DNA of 64,000 nt, taken from Eubacterium sp. (lineage in GTDB: Bacteria; Bacillota; Clostridia; Lachnospirales; Lachnospiraceae). The notes beneath the pieces were generated by a model. The model saw only the letters and a list, made by a program, of their open reading frames with translations, had not been told where the DNA came from and ran no database searches. The DNA is taken from assembly GCA_017480495.1 (NCBI GenBank), contig JAFVAQ010000027.1:62001-126000 (forward strand), given 5' to 3'. A program made the translations under genes and the position numbers. Shown here piece after piece: positions 45,129 through 54,475 of the stretch (position 1 is its first letter; every line of letters starts with the position of its first letter).

Positions 45129-45992
45129 ATGGAGTTAGATATTAAGACAGTGTCCTTTGGAGGATATGATAAAAGGGCTACAGAAACATATGTATTAGAG
45201 CAGCAGAAGCATTATGAGGATGAAATATCTAAACTCAAGGACGATGCTACAAAGCTTAGTGAAGCCGTTAAGGGACTTCAGCAGATGCGTGAAGCTAATA
45301 TGTCAGAGTCCAAGAGTACTATAGATAATCTCAAGACTGTAAATGAGCAGCTCGAGAGAGAGGTTGAACAGCTCAAGGTAGATCTTGAAGGATACAAGAA
45401 GAGAGAGATGGAATCAGCTTCTAGATATGAGTCTATTTCCAGAACACTCCTATCAGCTAGAGAATCAGCAGATGCTCTTACACAGAAGACAACTGCTGAA
45501 TGTGAGGCTAAAACACTTGAAACTACTGAACAGTGTAAGGCTATGATCGAGGAAACAAATGCACGTTGTGAACAGCTTAAGGCTGCTACAGAGTCAGAGT
45601 GCGACAGACTTCTGTCACAGACTCAGAGTAGCTGTCAGGAGAAGCAGGAAACAACCTATGCTGAGTGCGAGAACCTGAAGAGAACAACTAAGGAAGAAAC
45701 TGACAGAATGAATGCTGAGACACAGCAGAAGTGTGAGAATCTGAAGGCTCAGACAGAGGCAGCATGTGAGAGACTTAAGGAAGATACTATTGCTGAATGC
45801 GAGAAGAATAAGGCTGAGGCTAGAGAGGAAATTCGTCAGAATAGAACTGTTGTTAAGAGAGAGTTCGATTCAATTGGTGGATTTATGGCACAGCTTCAGG
45901 CTGCACTTGCAGATGTAAACTCAGCTGTTAATGAAACAAAGAGAATTACAGATAGTGCATTTTCAGATTTGGATAATTCTAAAGCAGAATAA
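45129..45992 (+). CDS. DivIVA-like coiled-coil protein with Cys-bearing 11-residue repeats
   Basis: The N-terminus (MELDIKTVSFGGYDKRATETYV) resembles the DivIVA/GpsB start, with Gly-Tyr and a following helix; these proteins sense curved membranes and organise division or growth sites. The rest of the 287 residues is coiled coil. From residue 125 to 224 there are ten 11-residue units, nine of which begin with Cys (125, 136, 147, 158, 169, 180, 202, 213, 224; Thr at 191), roughly C-E-x-L-K-x-x-T. The ATG at 45129 follows GAAAGGGG. It precedes a PAS/GAF gene and mreB on the same strand, so a role in cell shape or division is likely. Confidence 0.75.
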   Translation: MELDIKTVSFGGYDKRATETYVLEQQKHYEDEISKLKDDATKLSEAVKGLQQMREANMSESKSTIDNLKTVNEQLEREVEQLKVDLEGYKKREMESASRYESISRTLLSARESADALTQKTTAECEAKTLETTEQCKAMIEETNARCEQLKAATESECDRLLSQTQSSCQEKQETTYAECENLKRTTKEETDRMNAETQQKCENLKAQTEAACERLKEDTIAECEKNKAEAREEIRQNRTVVKREFDSIGGFMAQLQAALADVNSAVNETKRITDSAFSDLDNSKAE

Positions 45993-46021
45993 TAGTGTCT
46001 TATAGAACAAAACAATTAATG

Positions 46022-46049
46022 ATCGGGTAGCTTTTATATGCTACCCGAT
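46022..46049 (+). terminator. Hairpin between the DivIVA-like and PAS/GAF genes
   Basis: ATCGGGTAGC (46022-46031) pairs perfectly with GCTACCCGAT (46040-46049). The T-run is poor (TGTGTAT), so read-through is possible. Confidence 0.55.
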
Positions 46050-46083
46050 TGTGTATGTATACGTTTTAGAGAGGAGATGTTGG

Positions 46084-47832
46084 ATGAAGGAATTCGAGTA
46101 TGTTCAAGCTGCACTTGAAACCGTTGGGCTAGTAGTTGTTGTTAGTTCAATCTCTAAGTCCGCCTCTTTGAATCGTAGAAAGCTAGAGTATATATCTCCT
46201 AATGCGGAGATTTTGGGAATAAATGCTGAAGCCCTTAAACAGGGCTATAGGCTGATTGATGATTATGTTCATCCTGATGACAGAGATAAGTTTAATGAAG
46301 CTGTTACTATGTCTCTATCCCAGGATGAGAATTTTTCTTATGAGGTTAGAAATATCGGTGATGATGGATGCGTTCGAAATGTAAACGTTGATATCATTCA
46401 CCTTCCAGATAGAGATGGATATAAGTTCCTTGAGTTCATTATTAGGGAGATTCCAAAGGCTTCGCAGGTAGCGGAGGTAAGGAGTATTCAGGAACCAAGA
46501 ATGGATGGCATGAAGAAGATAAATGCCGAATTCCTCAGAGATCAACATATAGATGATATAGTTAACAACTTTGCATCTGTTTGTGAACTGTATAGTGTTG
46601 TTCTAGATATAAATGGTAAGAAGTTGGTTGAACCAACTGGACCTGCTACATATCTTGGCGAGTTCTATGAAATGGTATTTAATCCAAAATACCGTAAGTT
46701 ATATGAGGATGTTGTTAACTGTATAGCGGATTCTGGTCAGGCTATGTATTCAGAAATAGATGATGGAAATCCTGATAGTAGACTTGCTGCTGCGCCAATT
46801 TTTGTGGATGGCAAGTTCTTTGCGACCTGGATACTATATGCGCACACAAAGGGACAGAATCAGAAGCTGTTTAAGGCATTTGAGCATTTCTCTAAAAATG
46901 CTGAGATTCTTTCTGATACTATTACGAGACTCTATGTTGGCTCGGTAGCATCTGGAGAAGAGGAGACTATCAAACACGAGCTGGATTTCGAGAGAAATGC
47001 TAAGGAAATCATGGGTAAGGTGCTTAAGGTCGTTGCGGCTGGAGATAGGACAAATATCCTTGAGCTCTATGAAAATGTTGGTAAGCTTCTCGATGTTGAT
47101 TATATAGTTTACTATGCTGTAGATAGACAGCGTGTAGGTCATATGAATCTCGTTGATTACTGGTCAAGAACTGGTAAGGGTGAAGAAGCCGAGGCGGTGT
47201 TCGGCTGGGAAAGTGATCACTATGATGTAGAGCTTCAGAACAAGATTAAGACAGAAGGTCTTGTGATTGATAAAAAGAATATGACCAACCAGATGAGAGT
47301 TGAGATATTCAAAGGAAACGCTAGAGCAGTTATGGTATTCCCTATTAAATATGAGGGTACCTACATTGGAAGGCTCATTTTCATAGAGAATTCAAGAGAG
47401 CGTATCTGGAGCAAGCGAGAGGTTTCCTTTGCTAGAGATATAGCGGCTATGATTTCTACAGATATAGCTATTCGTAAGAGGATTCACAAGAGTCGTCGTG
47501 GTAGCAAGGTGATTCTTGATATATTTGATTCATTGCCTGTATACTTATTTGTTAGAAATGTTGAGTCAGGTAAGGTTATATATGCAAATCCTATGCTTAA
47601 GAAGAAGATGGGATTTGATATAACTGGACAGGACAGCTTCACCATGATACCTAATGTTCAGGAAGAATATGAAGGTATGAATGAAGCGATGAATGATGCC
47701 ATTTATAATGGTAGTGAGAAATATAAGAGATATATCGACAAACTCGATGGAATATATGACGTGACAGAATATTTCATGACATGGAACGATGGAAGTAAAG
47801 TATCAGTCCTTGTTATGACACCGGAAGAGTAA
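46084..47832 (+). CDS. PAS / PocR-like / GAF / PAS sensory protein without output domain
   Basis: This 582-residue cytosolic protein appears to have a PAS domain (about residues 10-130, with VHPDDRDKFNEAV), a PocR-like sensory segment (about 145-300, with VVLDINGKKLVEPTG), a GAF domain (about 310-470) and a second PAS-like domain (about 480-582). No kinase, GGDEF, phosphatase or DNA-binding domain is present, so it probably acts by binding partners. GAGGAG precedes the ATG at 46084. It sits 18 bp before mreB, a strong hint of a link with the cytoskeleton or cell-shape control. Confidence 0.8.
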   Translation: MKEFEYVQAALETVGLVVVVSSISKSASLNRRKLEYISPNAEILGINAEALKQGYRLIDDYVHPDDRDKFNEAVTMSLSQDENFSYEVRNIGDDGCVRNVNVDIIHLPDRDGYKFLEFIIREIPKASQVAEVRSIQEPRMDGMKKINAEFLRDQHIDDIVNNFASVCELYSVVLDINGKKLVEPTGPATYLGEFYEMVFNPKYRKLYEDVVNCIADSGQAMYSEIDDGNPDSRLAAAPIFVDGKFFATWILYAHTKGQNQKLFKAFEHFSKNAEILSDTITRLYVGSVASGEEETIKHELDFERNAKEIMGKVLKVVAAGDRTNILELYENVGKLLDVDYIVYYAVDRQRVGHMNLVDYWSRTGKGEEAEAVFGWESDHYDVELQNKIKTEGLVIDKKNMTNQMRVEIFKGNARAVMVFPIKYEGTYIGRLIFIENSRERIWSKREVSFARDIAAMISTDIAIRKRIHKSRRGSKVILDIFDSLPVYLFVRNVESGKVIYANPMLKKKMGFDITGQDSFTMIPNVQEEYEGMNEAMNDAIYNGSEKYKRYIDKLDGIYDVTEYFMTWNDGSKVSVLVMTPEE

Positions 47833-47850
47833 TTTAAGGAGAGTAATATA

Positions 47851-48843
47851 ATGGCAAATCTAGATATTGGTATCGATCTTGGTACATCTAATATCCTTGT
47901 ATATGTGAGAGGTAGAGGCGTGGTTCTTAAGGAGCCTACAGTTATCGCTTATGATAAGGATTCAGAGAAGATAGTTGAGATAGGTGAAGAGGCTAGACTC
48001 ATGCTGGGAAGAACTCCTGGTAACCTTATAGCTATCAGACCTCTGAAGCATGGCGTTATCTCAGATTATACAAAGGCTGAAGAGATGATTAAATACTTCA
48101 TCAAGAAGGCCATCGGTCGTAACTTCTTTGGACGTAGACCACGTATATCTATCTGTGTTCCTTCTGGAGCTACAGAAGTTGAGAAAAGAGCGGTAGAGAC
48201 TGCTACATATAATGCGGGAGCAAGATACGTTAATATCGTTGAAGAACCAATAGCAGCAGCTATAGGTGCAGGTATCGATATAGTTCGTCCTGTTGGAAAT
48301 ATGATAGTTGATATTGGTGGAGGAACTACTGATATAGCGGTTATTTCTATGGGCGGTGCAGTTGTTACTTCTTCTATCAAGACTGCTGGTGATGATTTCG
48401 ATGATGCCATTATTAAATATATTAGAAAGAGACACAACCTTCTGATAGGCGAGAGAAGTGCTGAGGAGGTTAAGATAAATATCGGAACTAGCTATAAGAG
48501 ACCAGAGAACATTTCCATGGATGTAAGAGGACGTAATCTGGTTACTGGTCTTCCTAAGACTGTTACAATTACCTCTGATGAGACAGAGGAAGCTCTGAGA
48601 GAGCCAACAGGACAGATTGTTGAAGCAATACATGCTGTTCTTGAGAAGACTCCTCCTGAGCTTGCAGCAGATATTGCTGATAGAGGAATTGTTCTGACAG
48701 GTGGTGGAGCGCTGCTTCACGGACTTGAACAGTTGGTTGAGGAAAAGACAGGAATAACTACAGTAACTGCTGAGGATCCTATGTCAGTCGTAGCCGTAGG
48801 AACAGGTAAGTATATCGACTATCTGGCTGAACAGGATATGTAA
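47851..48843 (+). CDS. mreB: Rod-shape actin homologue MreB/Mbl
   Basis: This 330-residue protein forms membrane-bound filaments that guide cell-wall elongation. The actin-type phosphate loops are visible: DIGIDLGTSNILVY, IVDIGGGTTDIAVIS and VLTGGGALLHGL, along with the MreB-specific EEPIAAAIGAG. Length is typical. mreC and mreD are absent from the neighbourhood, so this may be an Mbl-type paralogue. It is 18 bp behind the PAS/GAF gene. Confidence 0.95.
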   Translation: MANLDIGIDLGTSNILVYVRGRGVVLKEPTVIAYDKDSEKIVEIGEEARLMLGRTPGNLIAIRPLKHGVISDYTKAEEMIKYFIKKAIGRNFFGRRPRISICVPSGATEVEKRAVETATYNAGARYVNIVEEPIAAAIGAGIDIVRPVGNMIVDIGGGTTDIAVISMGGAVVTSSIKTAGDDFDDAIIKYIRKRHNLLIGERSAEEVKINIGTSYKRPENISMDVRGRNLVTGLPKTVTITSDETEEALREPTGQIVEAIHAVLEKTPPELAADIADRGIVLTGGGALLHGLEQLVEEKTGITTVTAEDPMSVVAVGTGKYIDYLAEQDM

Positions 48844-48865
48844 TAAGCTAAAGAACAGGTACAAG

Positions 48866-51184
48866 ATGATACTTGAAGGATATGTTAGTAAAATAATCTA
48901 TCAAAATGAAGATAATAGTTATACAGTATTTGTAGTTGAGACAGCAGATGGGGACGAGGTCATGGTGGGCCAGGTTCCAGGAATAGCAGAGGGAATGTTT
49001 ATTCAGGCAGAGGGTGACTATGTGCATCATCCTCAGTACGATCTGCAGTTTAAGATTACATCAAGCGAGCTCAGTATGCCTAGTGATACAGAAGGCATAC
49101 TGAGATTTTTAAGTTCTGGGATAATTAAGGGCGTAGGAGAGGTTTTAGCTAAAAGAATCGTTAAAAAGTTTGGCGAAGATACGCTTAGGGTTATGGAAGA
49201 GGAACCGGAGAGGCTGGCGGAGATAAATGGTATCTCAGAGCGAATGGCCATGAAAATCGCGGTTTGCTATAACGATAACAGAACTTATAGAAATGTTATC
49301 ATATTCCTTTCTCAGTACGGTATCAGCGTTAATCAGGCGCTGAAGATATATCATGAATTTGGAGATGGAATATACGATACGATAAGGAAGAATCCTTATG
49401 AGATAGCGGGAAAGGTTCCAGGTATAGGCTTCAAAATAGTTGATAGAATGGCTATGCAGACAGGTATAGCTGTTGATTCTGAATATAGAGTTGAAGCGGC
49501 AGTTATTTTTAGTCTAAATCATGCGATGTTAGAAGGTCATCTCTATCTTCCAGAACCTATACTAGCTACGGATATTTTTGGACTATTAGATTCAGAAATG
49601 TCCTTTGAAGATTTTTCTGAAAGACTAAGTGGCATACTTTCGAAGATGGAGCTTGATAAGAAGGTTATCATCAAGGAGAAGGATGACAGTAGAATCATCT
49701 ATATCAGATGGAACTACTTTATGGAACTGGATAGTGCAAGACGCCTTCTGAATCTCAAGTTTGAAAGTGAGATAGACGGACACGAAGTGGATGAAGCTAT
49801 CTCTAGTATCGAAGAGGAAATGAGCATAAAGCTCGCGGCAGAGCAAAGAATCGCTGTATATAATGCGGTCAAGTCAGGAGTGTCTATTATTACTGGTGGT
49901 CCAGGAACAGGAAAAACCACGATTATAAATGCTATTATCAGATATTTTGAATATAGAGCGGACAAGGTTATGCTCGCTGCACCCACAGGAAGGGCTGCAA
50001 AGAGAATAACAGAATCAACAGGCTACAAGGCGAAGACTATTCATAGACTCCTTGAGTTTTCGGGAGAGCCTACAGAGGATGGCTCCAGGATGGGACTCAG
50101 ATTCCAGAAGAATGCTGATAATCCGCTGGACGCAGATGCGATTATTATAGATGAGGCATCTATGCTGGATTCTAGTTTGTTCCACTCGCTACTGAAGGCA
50201 ATCGTTACTGGTACAAGACTAATACTTGTGGGAGATACAGATCAGCTTCCTTCTGTAGGAGCTGGAAATGTACTTCATGACATAATAGATAGTGAATGTT
50301 TTCCTATTACTACCCTCGATCAGAATTTCCGTCAGTCTGGGGATAGTAGCATTATCGAAAATGCACACAAGATCAAGAAGGGCGTGCATCTTGAGATAAG
50401 CAATGCTTCGAAGGACTTCTTCTTCATGCAGATGATGAATAGTCGGGAAATAGCTAAAGAATGTACGGTGCTAGTTAATCATGATCTGCCTAAGTTTTTA
50501 AATGTATCTCCTCTCGATGTAGAGGTGCTCACGCCAACAAGACAGTATGAGCTGGGGGTTGAAGGCCTAAATAAGGTGCTCCAGAAGGTAATAAACCCTG
50601 CTTCCTCTAAAAAGAAAGAAAAGGAAAAGGGCAGTGTTATCTTCAGAGAAGGTGACAAGGTCATGCAGATCCGCAACAACTATAAGCTGGAATGGAAGGT
50701 CTTCAGTGGAAGCACCCGTAGTGGCATTCTTGATCAGGGTGTTGGAGTTTTTAATGGAGATATGGGTATCATTTCTCAAATAAATGATTTTGATGAGAGG
50801 GTGGTAGTTACCTTCGATGACGGCAGAGTTGCTGAATATGAATATTCACAGCTGGATGAGCTGGAGCATGCTTTTGCTATCACCATACATAAGTCACAGG
50901 GCTCGGAATATCCTGCAGTTGTTATTCCGCTTCTAGGAGTCCCTGCTAAAATGATGAATAGAAATCTGTTATATACAGCGGTAACTAGAGCTAAGAATCT
51001 GGTTGTGATAATAGGCGACAGCAGGATAGTTAACAAGATGATAGATAATGTATTCGAGCAGGAGAGATATACTTCTTTTAAGGATAGGATTCGGGAGTTT
51101 GCATGCGAATCAGAACAGGAAGAATACATGAGTCTTTTTGATGAGGATATAGAATTTGAAGGACTTCGCGACGAAGATGATTGA
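48866..51184 (+). CDS. recD2: RecD2-type ATP-dependent DNA helicase
   Basis: This 772-residue protein has an N-terminal OB-like domain, helix-hairpin-helix motifs (IKGVGEVLAKRIVKKFG, INGISERMAMKI), and superfamily 1B helicase motifs: TGGPGTGKTT (Walker A), DEASMLDS (motif II), GDTDQLPSVGAG and HKSQGSEYPAVV. It unwinds DNA 5-prime to 3-prime in repair or replication-fork handling without RecBC. Length and order match Firmicutes RecD2. The comF gene starts inside its last codons. Confidence 0.95.
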   Translation: MILEGYVSKIIYQNEDNSYTVFVVETADGDEVMVGQVPGIAEGMFIQAEGDYVHHPQYDLQFKITSSELSMPSDTEGILRFLSSGIIKGVGEVLAKRIVKKFGEDTLRVMEEEPERLAEINGISERMAMKIAVCYNDNRTYRNVIIFLSQYGISVNQALKIYHEFGDGIYDTIRKNPYEIAGKVPGIGFKIVDRMAMQTGIAVDSEYRVEAAVIFSLNHAMLEGHLYLPEPILATDIFGLLDSEMSFEDFSERLSGILSKMELDKKVIIKEKDDSRIIYIRWNYFMELDSARRLLNLKFESEIDGHEVDEAISSIEEEMSIKLAAEQRIAVYNAVKSGVSIITGGPGTGKTTIINAIIRYFEYRADKVMLAAPTGRAAKRITESTGYKAKTIHRLLEFSGEPTEDGSRMGLRFQKNADNPLDADAIIIDEASMLDSSLFHSLLKAIVTGTRLILVGDTDQLPSVGAGNVLHDIIDSECFPITTLDQNFRQSGDSSIIENAHKIKKGVHLEISNASKDFFFMQMMNSREIAKECTVLVNHDLPKFLNVSPLDVEVLTPTRQYELGVEGLNKVLQKVINPASSKKKEKEKGSVIFREGDKVMQIRNNYKLEWKVFSGSTRSGILDQGVGVFNGDMGIISQINDFDERVVVTFDDGRVAEYEYSQLDELEHAFAITIHKSQGSEYPAVVIPLLGVPAKMMNRNLLYTAVTRAKNLVVIIGDSRIVNKMIDNVFEQERYTSFKDRIREFACESEQEEYMSLFDEDIEFEGLRDEDD

Positions 51185-51896
51185 TGCCCTTTTTCCGCCG
51201 CGGTGCGCTATTTGCGATGAAGTGGTAGAGATAGGGAAAACTATATGTGACAACTGTAAAAAGGAACTGCCATATATTAGTCAACCGGTTTGCCTAAAGT
51301 GCGGCAAGGAGGTTGAACTGGAAGAACAGGAATATTGCAAAGACTGTGCGGCAAGAAAGAGAAGCTTCCTTAGGGGTTACCCGGTTTTCTCATATATTCC
51401 GCCAATTGTTGATTCTTTGATGGCATACAAGTATAATGGTCGACAGGAATACTCTCTATTCTATAGCGAGGAAATAATTAGTAGATATGGAAATGAGTTT
51501 AAGACTCTTGCTATAGATGCAGTAATTCCTGTTCCTATACATAGTAAGAAATATACTACCAGAGGCTATAATCAGGCGGAACTTATTGCTACCCCTGTTG
51601 CCAAATGGCTTGGCGTTCCGGTTATTTCTAATCTTTTGTCCAGAGACTACGATACTCCTCCGCAGAAGGAGCTCGGTAAGGGCGAACGAGAGAAAAACAT
51701 GAAGGGCGCCTTTAGCATAAATGAAGAAGTTCTAAAGGATATAGTCGACGAAGGCGGCAGGCTTCGTACGGTACTTATTATTGATGATATATATACGACT
51801 GGAGCGACTATTCAGGCCTGCACTGAACTGCTACTCGGGAGTGGGAGTGAGCGGGTTTACTATACGTCCGTTGCAATCGGCAAGGGCGTCAGTTAG
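51156..51896 (+). CDS. comF: ComF-family phosphoribosyltransferase-like protein
   Basis: This 246-residue protein has an N-terminal zinc-binding set of Cys pairs (PPRCAIC, CDNCKK, CLKC, CKDC) and a C-terminal phosphoribosyltransferase-like domain with VLIIDDIYTTGATI. ComF is needed for DNA uptake in competent bacteria and may help ssDNA processing. A TTG at 51156 with GAGG upstream gives the usual 10-residue lead before LFPPRC; the ATG at 51177 is an alternative. It overlaps recD2 by 8-29 bp. No other late-competence gene is in view. Confidence 0.88.
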   Translation: MKDFATKMIDALFPPRCAICDEVVEIGKTICDNCKKELPYISQPVCLKCGKEVELEEQEYCKDCAARKRSFLRGYPVFSYIPPIVDSLMAYKYNGRQEYSLFYSEEIISRYGNEFKTLAIDAVIPVPIHSKKYTTRGYNQAELIATPVAKWLGVPVISNLLSRDYDTPPQKELGKGEREKNMKGAFSINEEVLKDIVDEGGRLRTVLIIDDIYTTGATIQACTELLLGSGSERVYYTSVAIGKGVS

Positions 51897-51965
51897 TTTT
51901 AGAACTTGGGTAGAAGAAGAAATATTACTGATTAAATAATCAGCTAGAGGTATTAGGAGGAAATC

Positions 51966-53063
51966 ATGAGTAAGATTCAACTAGCATTATTATTTGGAGG
52001 ACAGTCCAGCGAGCATGATGTGTCCTGTGTGTCGGCTACAACAGTGGCGGGTGCGCTGGATAGAGATAAATACGATATAACATATATCGGTATAACAAAG
52101 GCGGGCCACTGGATACTTGTTGAGAATCCAGAGACTATAAGTAATCTTGAGTGGGAGAAGAATATAAATAGTGATACCCCAAGAGCTATTCTATCTCCTG
52201 ACACGGATCATAAGCTTATTATCAGAAGAGGAGAGAACTTCGAGGTTAGAGAGCTGGATGTTGCATTTCCAGTGCTGCATGGTCTTTTTGGAGAGGACGG
52301 AACTATTCAGGGACTCTTTGAGATGGCGCATATTCCATATGTGGGATGCGGACATTTGTCCTCTGCTATTACAATGGACAAATTCTTTACTAAGGTTATA
52401 GCTGATAGCATAGGAGTTGTTCAGGCAAAGTATGTTGGTGTTAGAGACTTTGAAACAGCAGATGATAAAATAGATGCAACAGTTGCTAGAATTGAGGCTG
52501 AGAGAGAATATCCAATGTTCGTTAAGCCTTCCTGTGCAGGTTCATCTATGGGTATAACTAAGGCTCATAATAGAGAAGAGCTTGTAGCAGGTCTCAAGCT
52601 TGCGGCTCAGCACGATAGCAAAATATTAGTTGAGGAAACTATAGTTGGACGAGAGATAGAGTGCGCTGTATTCGGTTATGGTGATACGGCATTTGCGACA
52701 GGAGTTGGTGAAATACTTGCAGCGGCAGAGTTTTATGATTTTGATGCAAAGTATAATAATGCAGATTCCCAGACAGTCCTTGATCCAGATATACCTCAGG
52801 ATAAGGTGGAGGAGATTAGAAAGACTGCAGTAGCCATCTATAGAGCGTGTGACTGCTTTGGACTTTCAAGAGTTGATTTCTTCCTTGAGAAGGATACTAA
52901 TAGAGTTATATTCAATGAGATAAATGCTATTCCAGGACATACTTCCATCAGCATGTATCCAATGCTTATGGCTAATGCAGGCCATAGTATGGAGGAATAC
53001 GTTGAAGAGTTAATAGAGATGTCCTTTAAGAGACATGGTTTTTATACTTCTGCAAGAGTATAA
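51966..53063 (+). CDS. ddl: D-alanine-D-alanine ligase
   Basis: This 365-residue ATP-grasp enzyme joins two D-Ala for wall precursors. Motifs are LLFGGQSSEHDVSCVS (first D-Ala site), VKPSCAGSSMGITK, and EFYDFDAKY, where the Lys-Tyr of the omega loop matches D-Ala-D-Ala rather than D-lactate ligases. FNEINAIPGHTSISMYP closes the active site. A VanG-like D-Ser specificity is less likely but cannot be excluded by eye. AGGAGG precedes the ATG. Its 3-prime end overlaps the convergent CPBP gene by 38 bp. Confidence 0.95.
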   Translation: MSKIQLALLFGGQSSEHDVSCVSATTVAGALDRDKYDITYIGITKAGHWILVENPETISNLEWEKNINSDTPRAILSPDTDHKLIIRRGENFEVRELDVAFPVLHGLFGEDGTIQGLFEMAHIPYVGCGHLSSAITMDKFFTKVIADSIGVVQAKYVGVRDFETADDKIDATVARIEAEREYPMFVKPSCAGSSMGITKAHNREELVAGLKLAAQHDSKILVEETIVGREIECAVFGYGDTAFATGVGEILAAAEFYDFDAKYNNADSQTVLDPDIPQDKVEEIRKTAVAIYRACDCFGLSRVDFFLEKDTNRVIFNEINAIPGHTSISMYPMLMANAGHSMEEYVEELIEMSFKRHGFYTSARV

Positions 53064-53856
53064 CTATAGCTGATATCATGATAGTGATTGAAAGGGTTCC
53101 GACAAGTACAGCATTTTGAATGCTGAAGAATACATTTTCAGGAATCAGATATAGGCTTCCGTTGATTGCAGCGTGAAGCAGGATAGAAGGAACTAGGGAT
53201 TTTGATTTAACAGCGAGAATTCCTAGTAGGATTCCAAATATAAATGCATAAACTGCCTGGACGATATTTCCGTGATATAGACCAAACAGAGCTGCCTGAA
53301 TCAGAACTGATAGAAGGGCGGCTCTTTTTCTATTCTCGAAGCCCTTAAGTAGAAGCTCTAGTGTGACGCCTCTGAAGATAAGTTCTTCGGCGATAGGTCC
53401 AAGAGTAAAGGTTGTGATAATAAAGAGTGGGGAGTGGCTTCCCGAAAAAGTTTCCATCATATGCTTGTAGGAAGCAAAGGTGGTTGGGAAGGCTGTTCCA
53501 AGTATGTATAGAACTGCGTCTGTTCCGAGCTGAATAGTAAGACCTGCCAGTAGGAACAGGATGAGATTAAGTGGTTTAATAACAAACTTAAATGAGTCCT
53601 TTACACTTTCTCTTCTATCAGATGCTCCATCTGAATAGTAAATGATTCTATAGAAGATGCATCCAAAGATAACTATTATGAAGAGATAACGGACAACGTT
53701 AAAAATACCCTGATTAACCAGAGCGCTTTCTGTTTCCAGAACATTAACGCCGCCTGTCATAACAGTTATGGCGAAGGCGGCGAAATACGATATTACATTT
53801 AAAATAGTTGCAATCAGAACCGATGCAAATGCAAATATAATATATTTTAGTTTCAT
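53026..53856 (-). CDS. CPBP-family intramembrane glutamic endopeptidase
   Basis: This 276-residue protein has about eight membrane helices and the CPBP (Abi/CAAX-like) motifs EELIFRG, FGLYHGN and a later HAAINGS. Members cleave prenylated or other membrane peptides; bacterial ones are often linked to bacteriocin immunity or stress response. It forms an apparent unit with the two genes upstream on the minus strand (3-base gap to the next). Its end overlaps ddl by 38 bp. Confidence 0.9.
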   Translation of the reverse strand: MKLKYIIFAFASVLIATILNVISYFAAFAITVMTGGVNVLETESALVNQGIFNVVRYLFIIVIFGCIFYRIIYYSDGASDRRESVKDSFKFVIKPLNLILFLLAGLTIQLGTDAVLYILGTAFPTTFASYKHMMETFSGSHSPLFIITTFTLGPIAEELIFRGVTLELLLKGFENRKRAALLSVLIQAALFGLYHGNIVQAVYAFIFGILLGILAVKSKSLVPSILLHAAINGSLYLIPENVFFSIQNAVLVGTLSITIMISAIVILLQKYKNHVS

Positions 53857-53859
53857 AAT

Positions 53860-54456
53860 TTATACAGTGATTTTCTTCTCACGTTCTCTCTTCTTCTTTT
53901 CAGCGGCTTTCTGTTTCTTAGCTTCTTCCTTTGACTTCTTGGTAGCTATTTCATAGTCAAGCTGCTTCTGGTAGCTTGCCTGCTTGCTCATAAGTCTTTC
54001 ACGTAGAGACTTCTTACGCTTCTTGCCACTGGCTGCTTCAGCTTCCTGCATCTTCTTGGTTTTCTTGTGAAGTGTCTTAACGCTGGTAATATAGATTCCG
54101 CTGAGCATAACCTTTACTTCACCGTGCTGTGGTACGTCATCATAGATTCCCTCATCACAGATGAGTGTCATGATCTGTGGACCAACCTTAGCCTTTACTA
54201 CAGGAATCTTAGCTCTCTGATAACGCTTTGGAGCCTGATCCATTACCATCTTAGGGAGCTTGGCATCCTTCATAGGCATTATCTTCTTATCGATAATGAA
54301 AAGTGTGGCTGGCTGAGAGGCAGCATCAATCTGTTCTCTCTGGGCCATTTGCTTTTCCTGAAGCTTATTTCCGAAAAAATATAATGCAACTAGTATGGCA
54401 ATCATTACCACTAGCACTATTATACTTATTATTACGGCCTTACTTAATAGTATCAT
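53860..54456 (-). CDS. Single-pass membrane protein with basic coiled-coil tail
   Basis: This 198-residue protein has one N-terminal membrane helix (residues about 5-28), an unknown central domain (about 50-130, ATLFIIDKKIMPM, IYITSVKTLHKK), and a very basic Lys/Glu/Ala helix to the end (KKRKKSLRERL onwards). I do not recognise the family. It lies between a CPBP protease and plsC genes, within 3 and 19 bp, so it may function in membrane or wall maintenance. Confidence 0.75.
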   Translation of the reverse strand: MILLSKAVIISIIVLVVMIAILVALYFFGNKLQEKQMAQREQIDAASQPATLFIIDKKIMPMKDAKLPKMVMDQAPKRYQRAKIPVVKAKVGPQIMTLICDEGIYDDVPQHGEVKVMLSGIYITSVKTLHKKTKKMQEAEAASGKKRKKSLRERLMSKQASYQKQLDYEIATKKSKEEAKKQKAAEKKKREREKKITV

Positions 54457-54475
54457 AATTTCCTCCTTGGTTTAT

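Noticed and set aside
45501-45800. Regular 33-base periodicity resembling a tandem or CRISPR-like repeat
   Set aside because: The periodicity comes from codons of an 11-residue coiled-coil repeat; DNA units are not identical and there are no spacers.
48061-48720. Leftward frame of 219 codons
   Set aside because: Antisense to mreB; Ser/Asn/Cys-rich shadow translation.
51966-53063. VanG/VanA-type resistance ligase
   Set aside because: The omega loop keeps Lys-Tyr typical of D-Ala-D-Ala ligases and no van genes are nearby.
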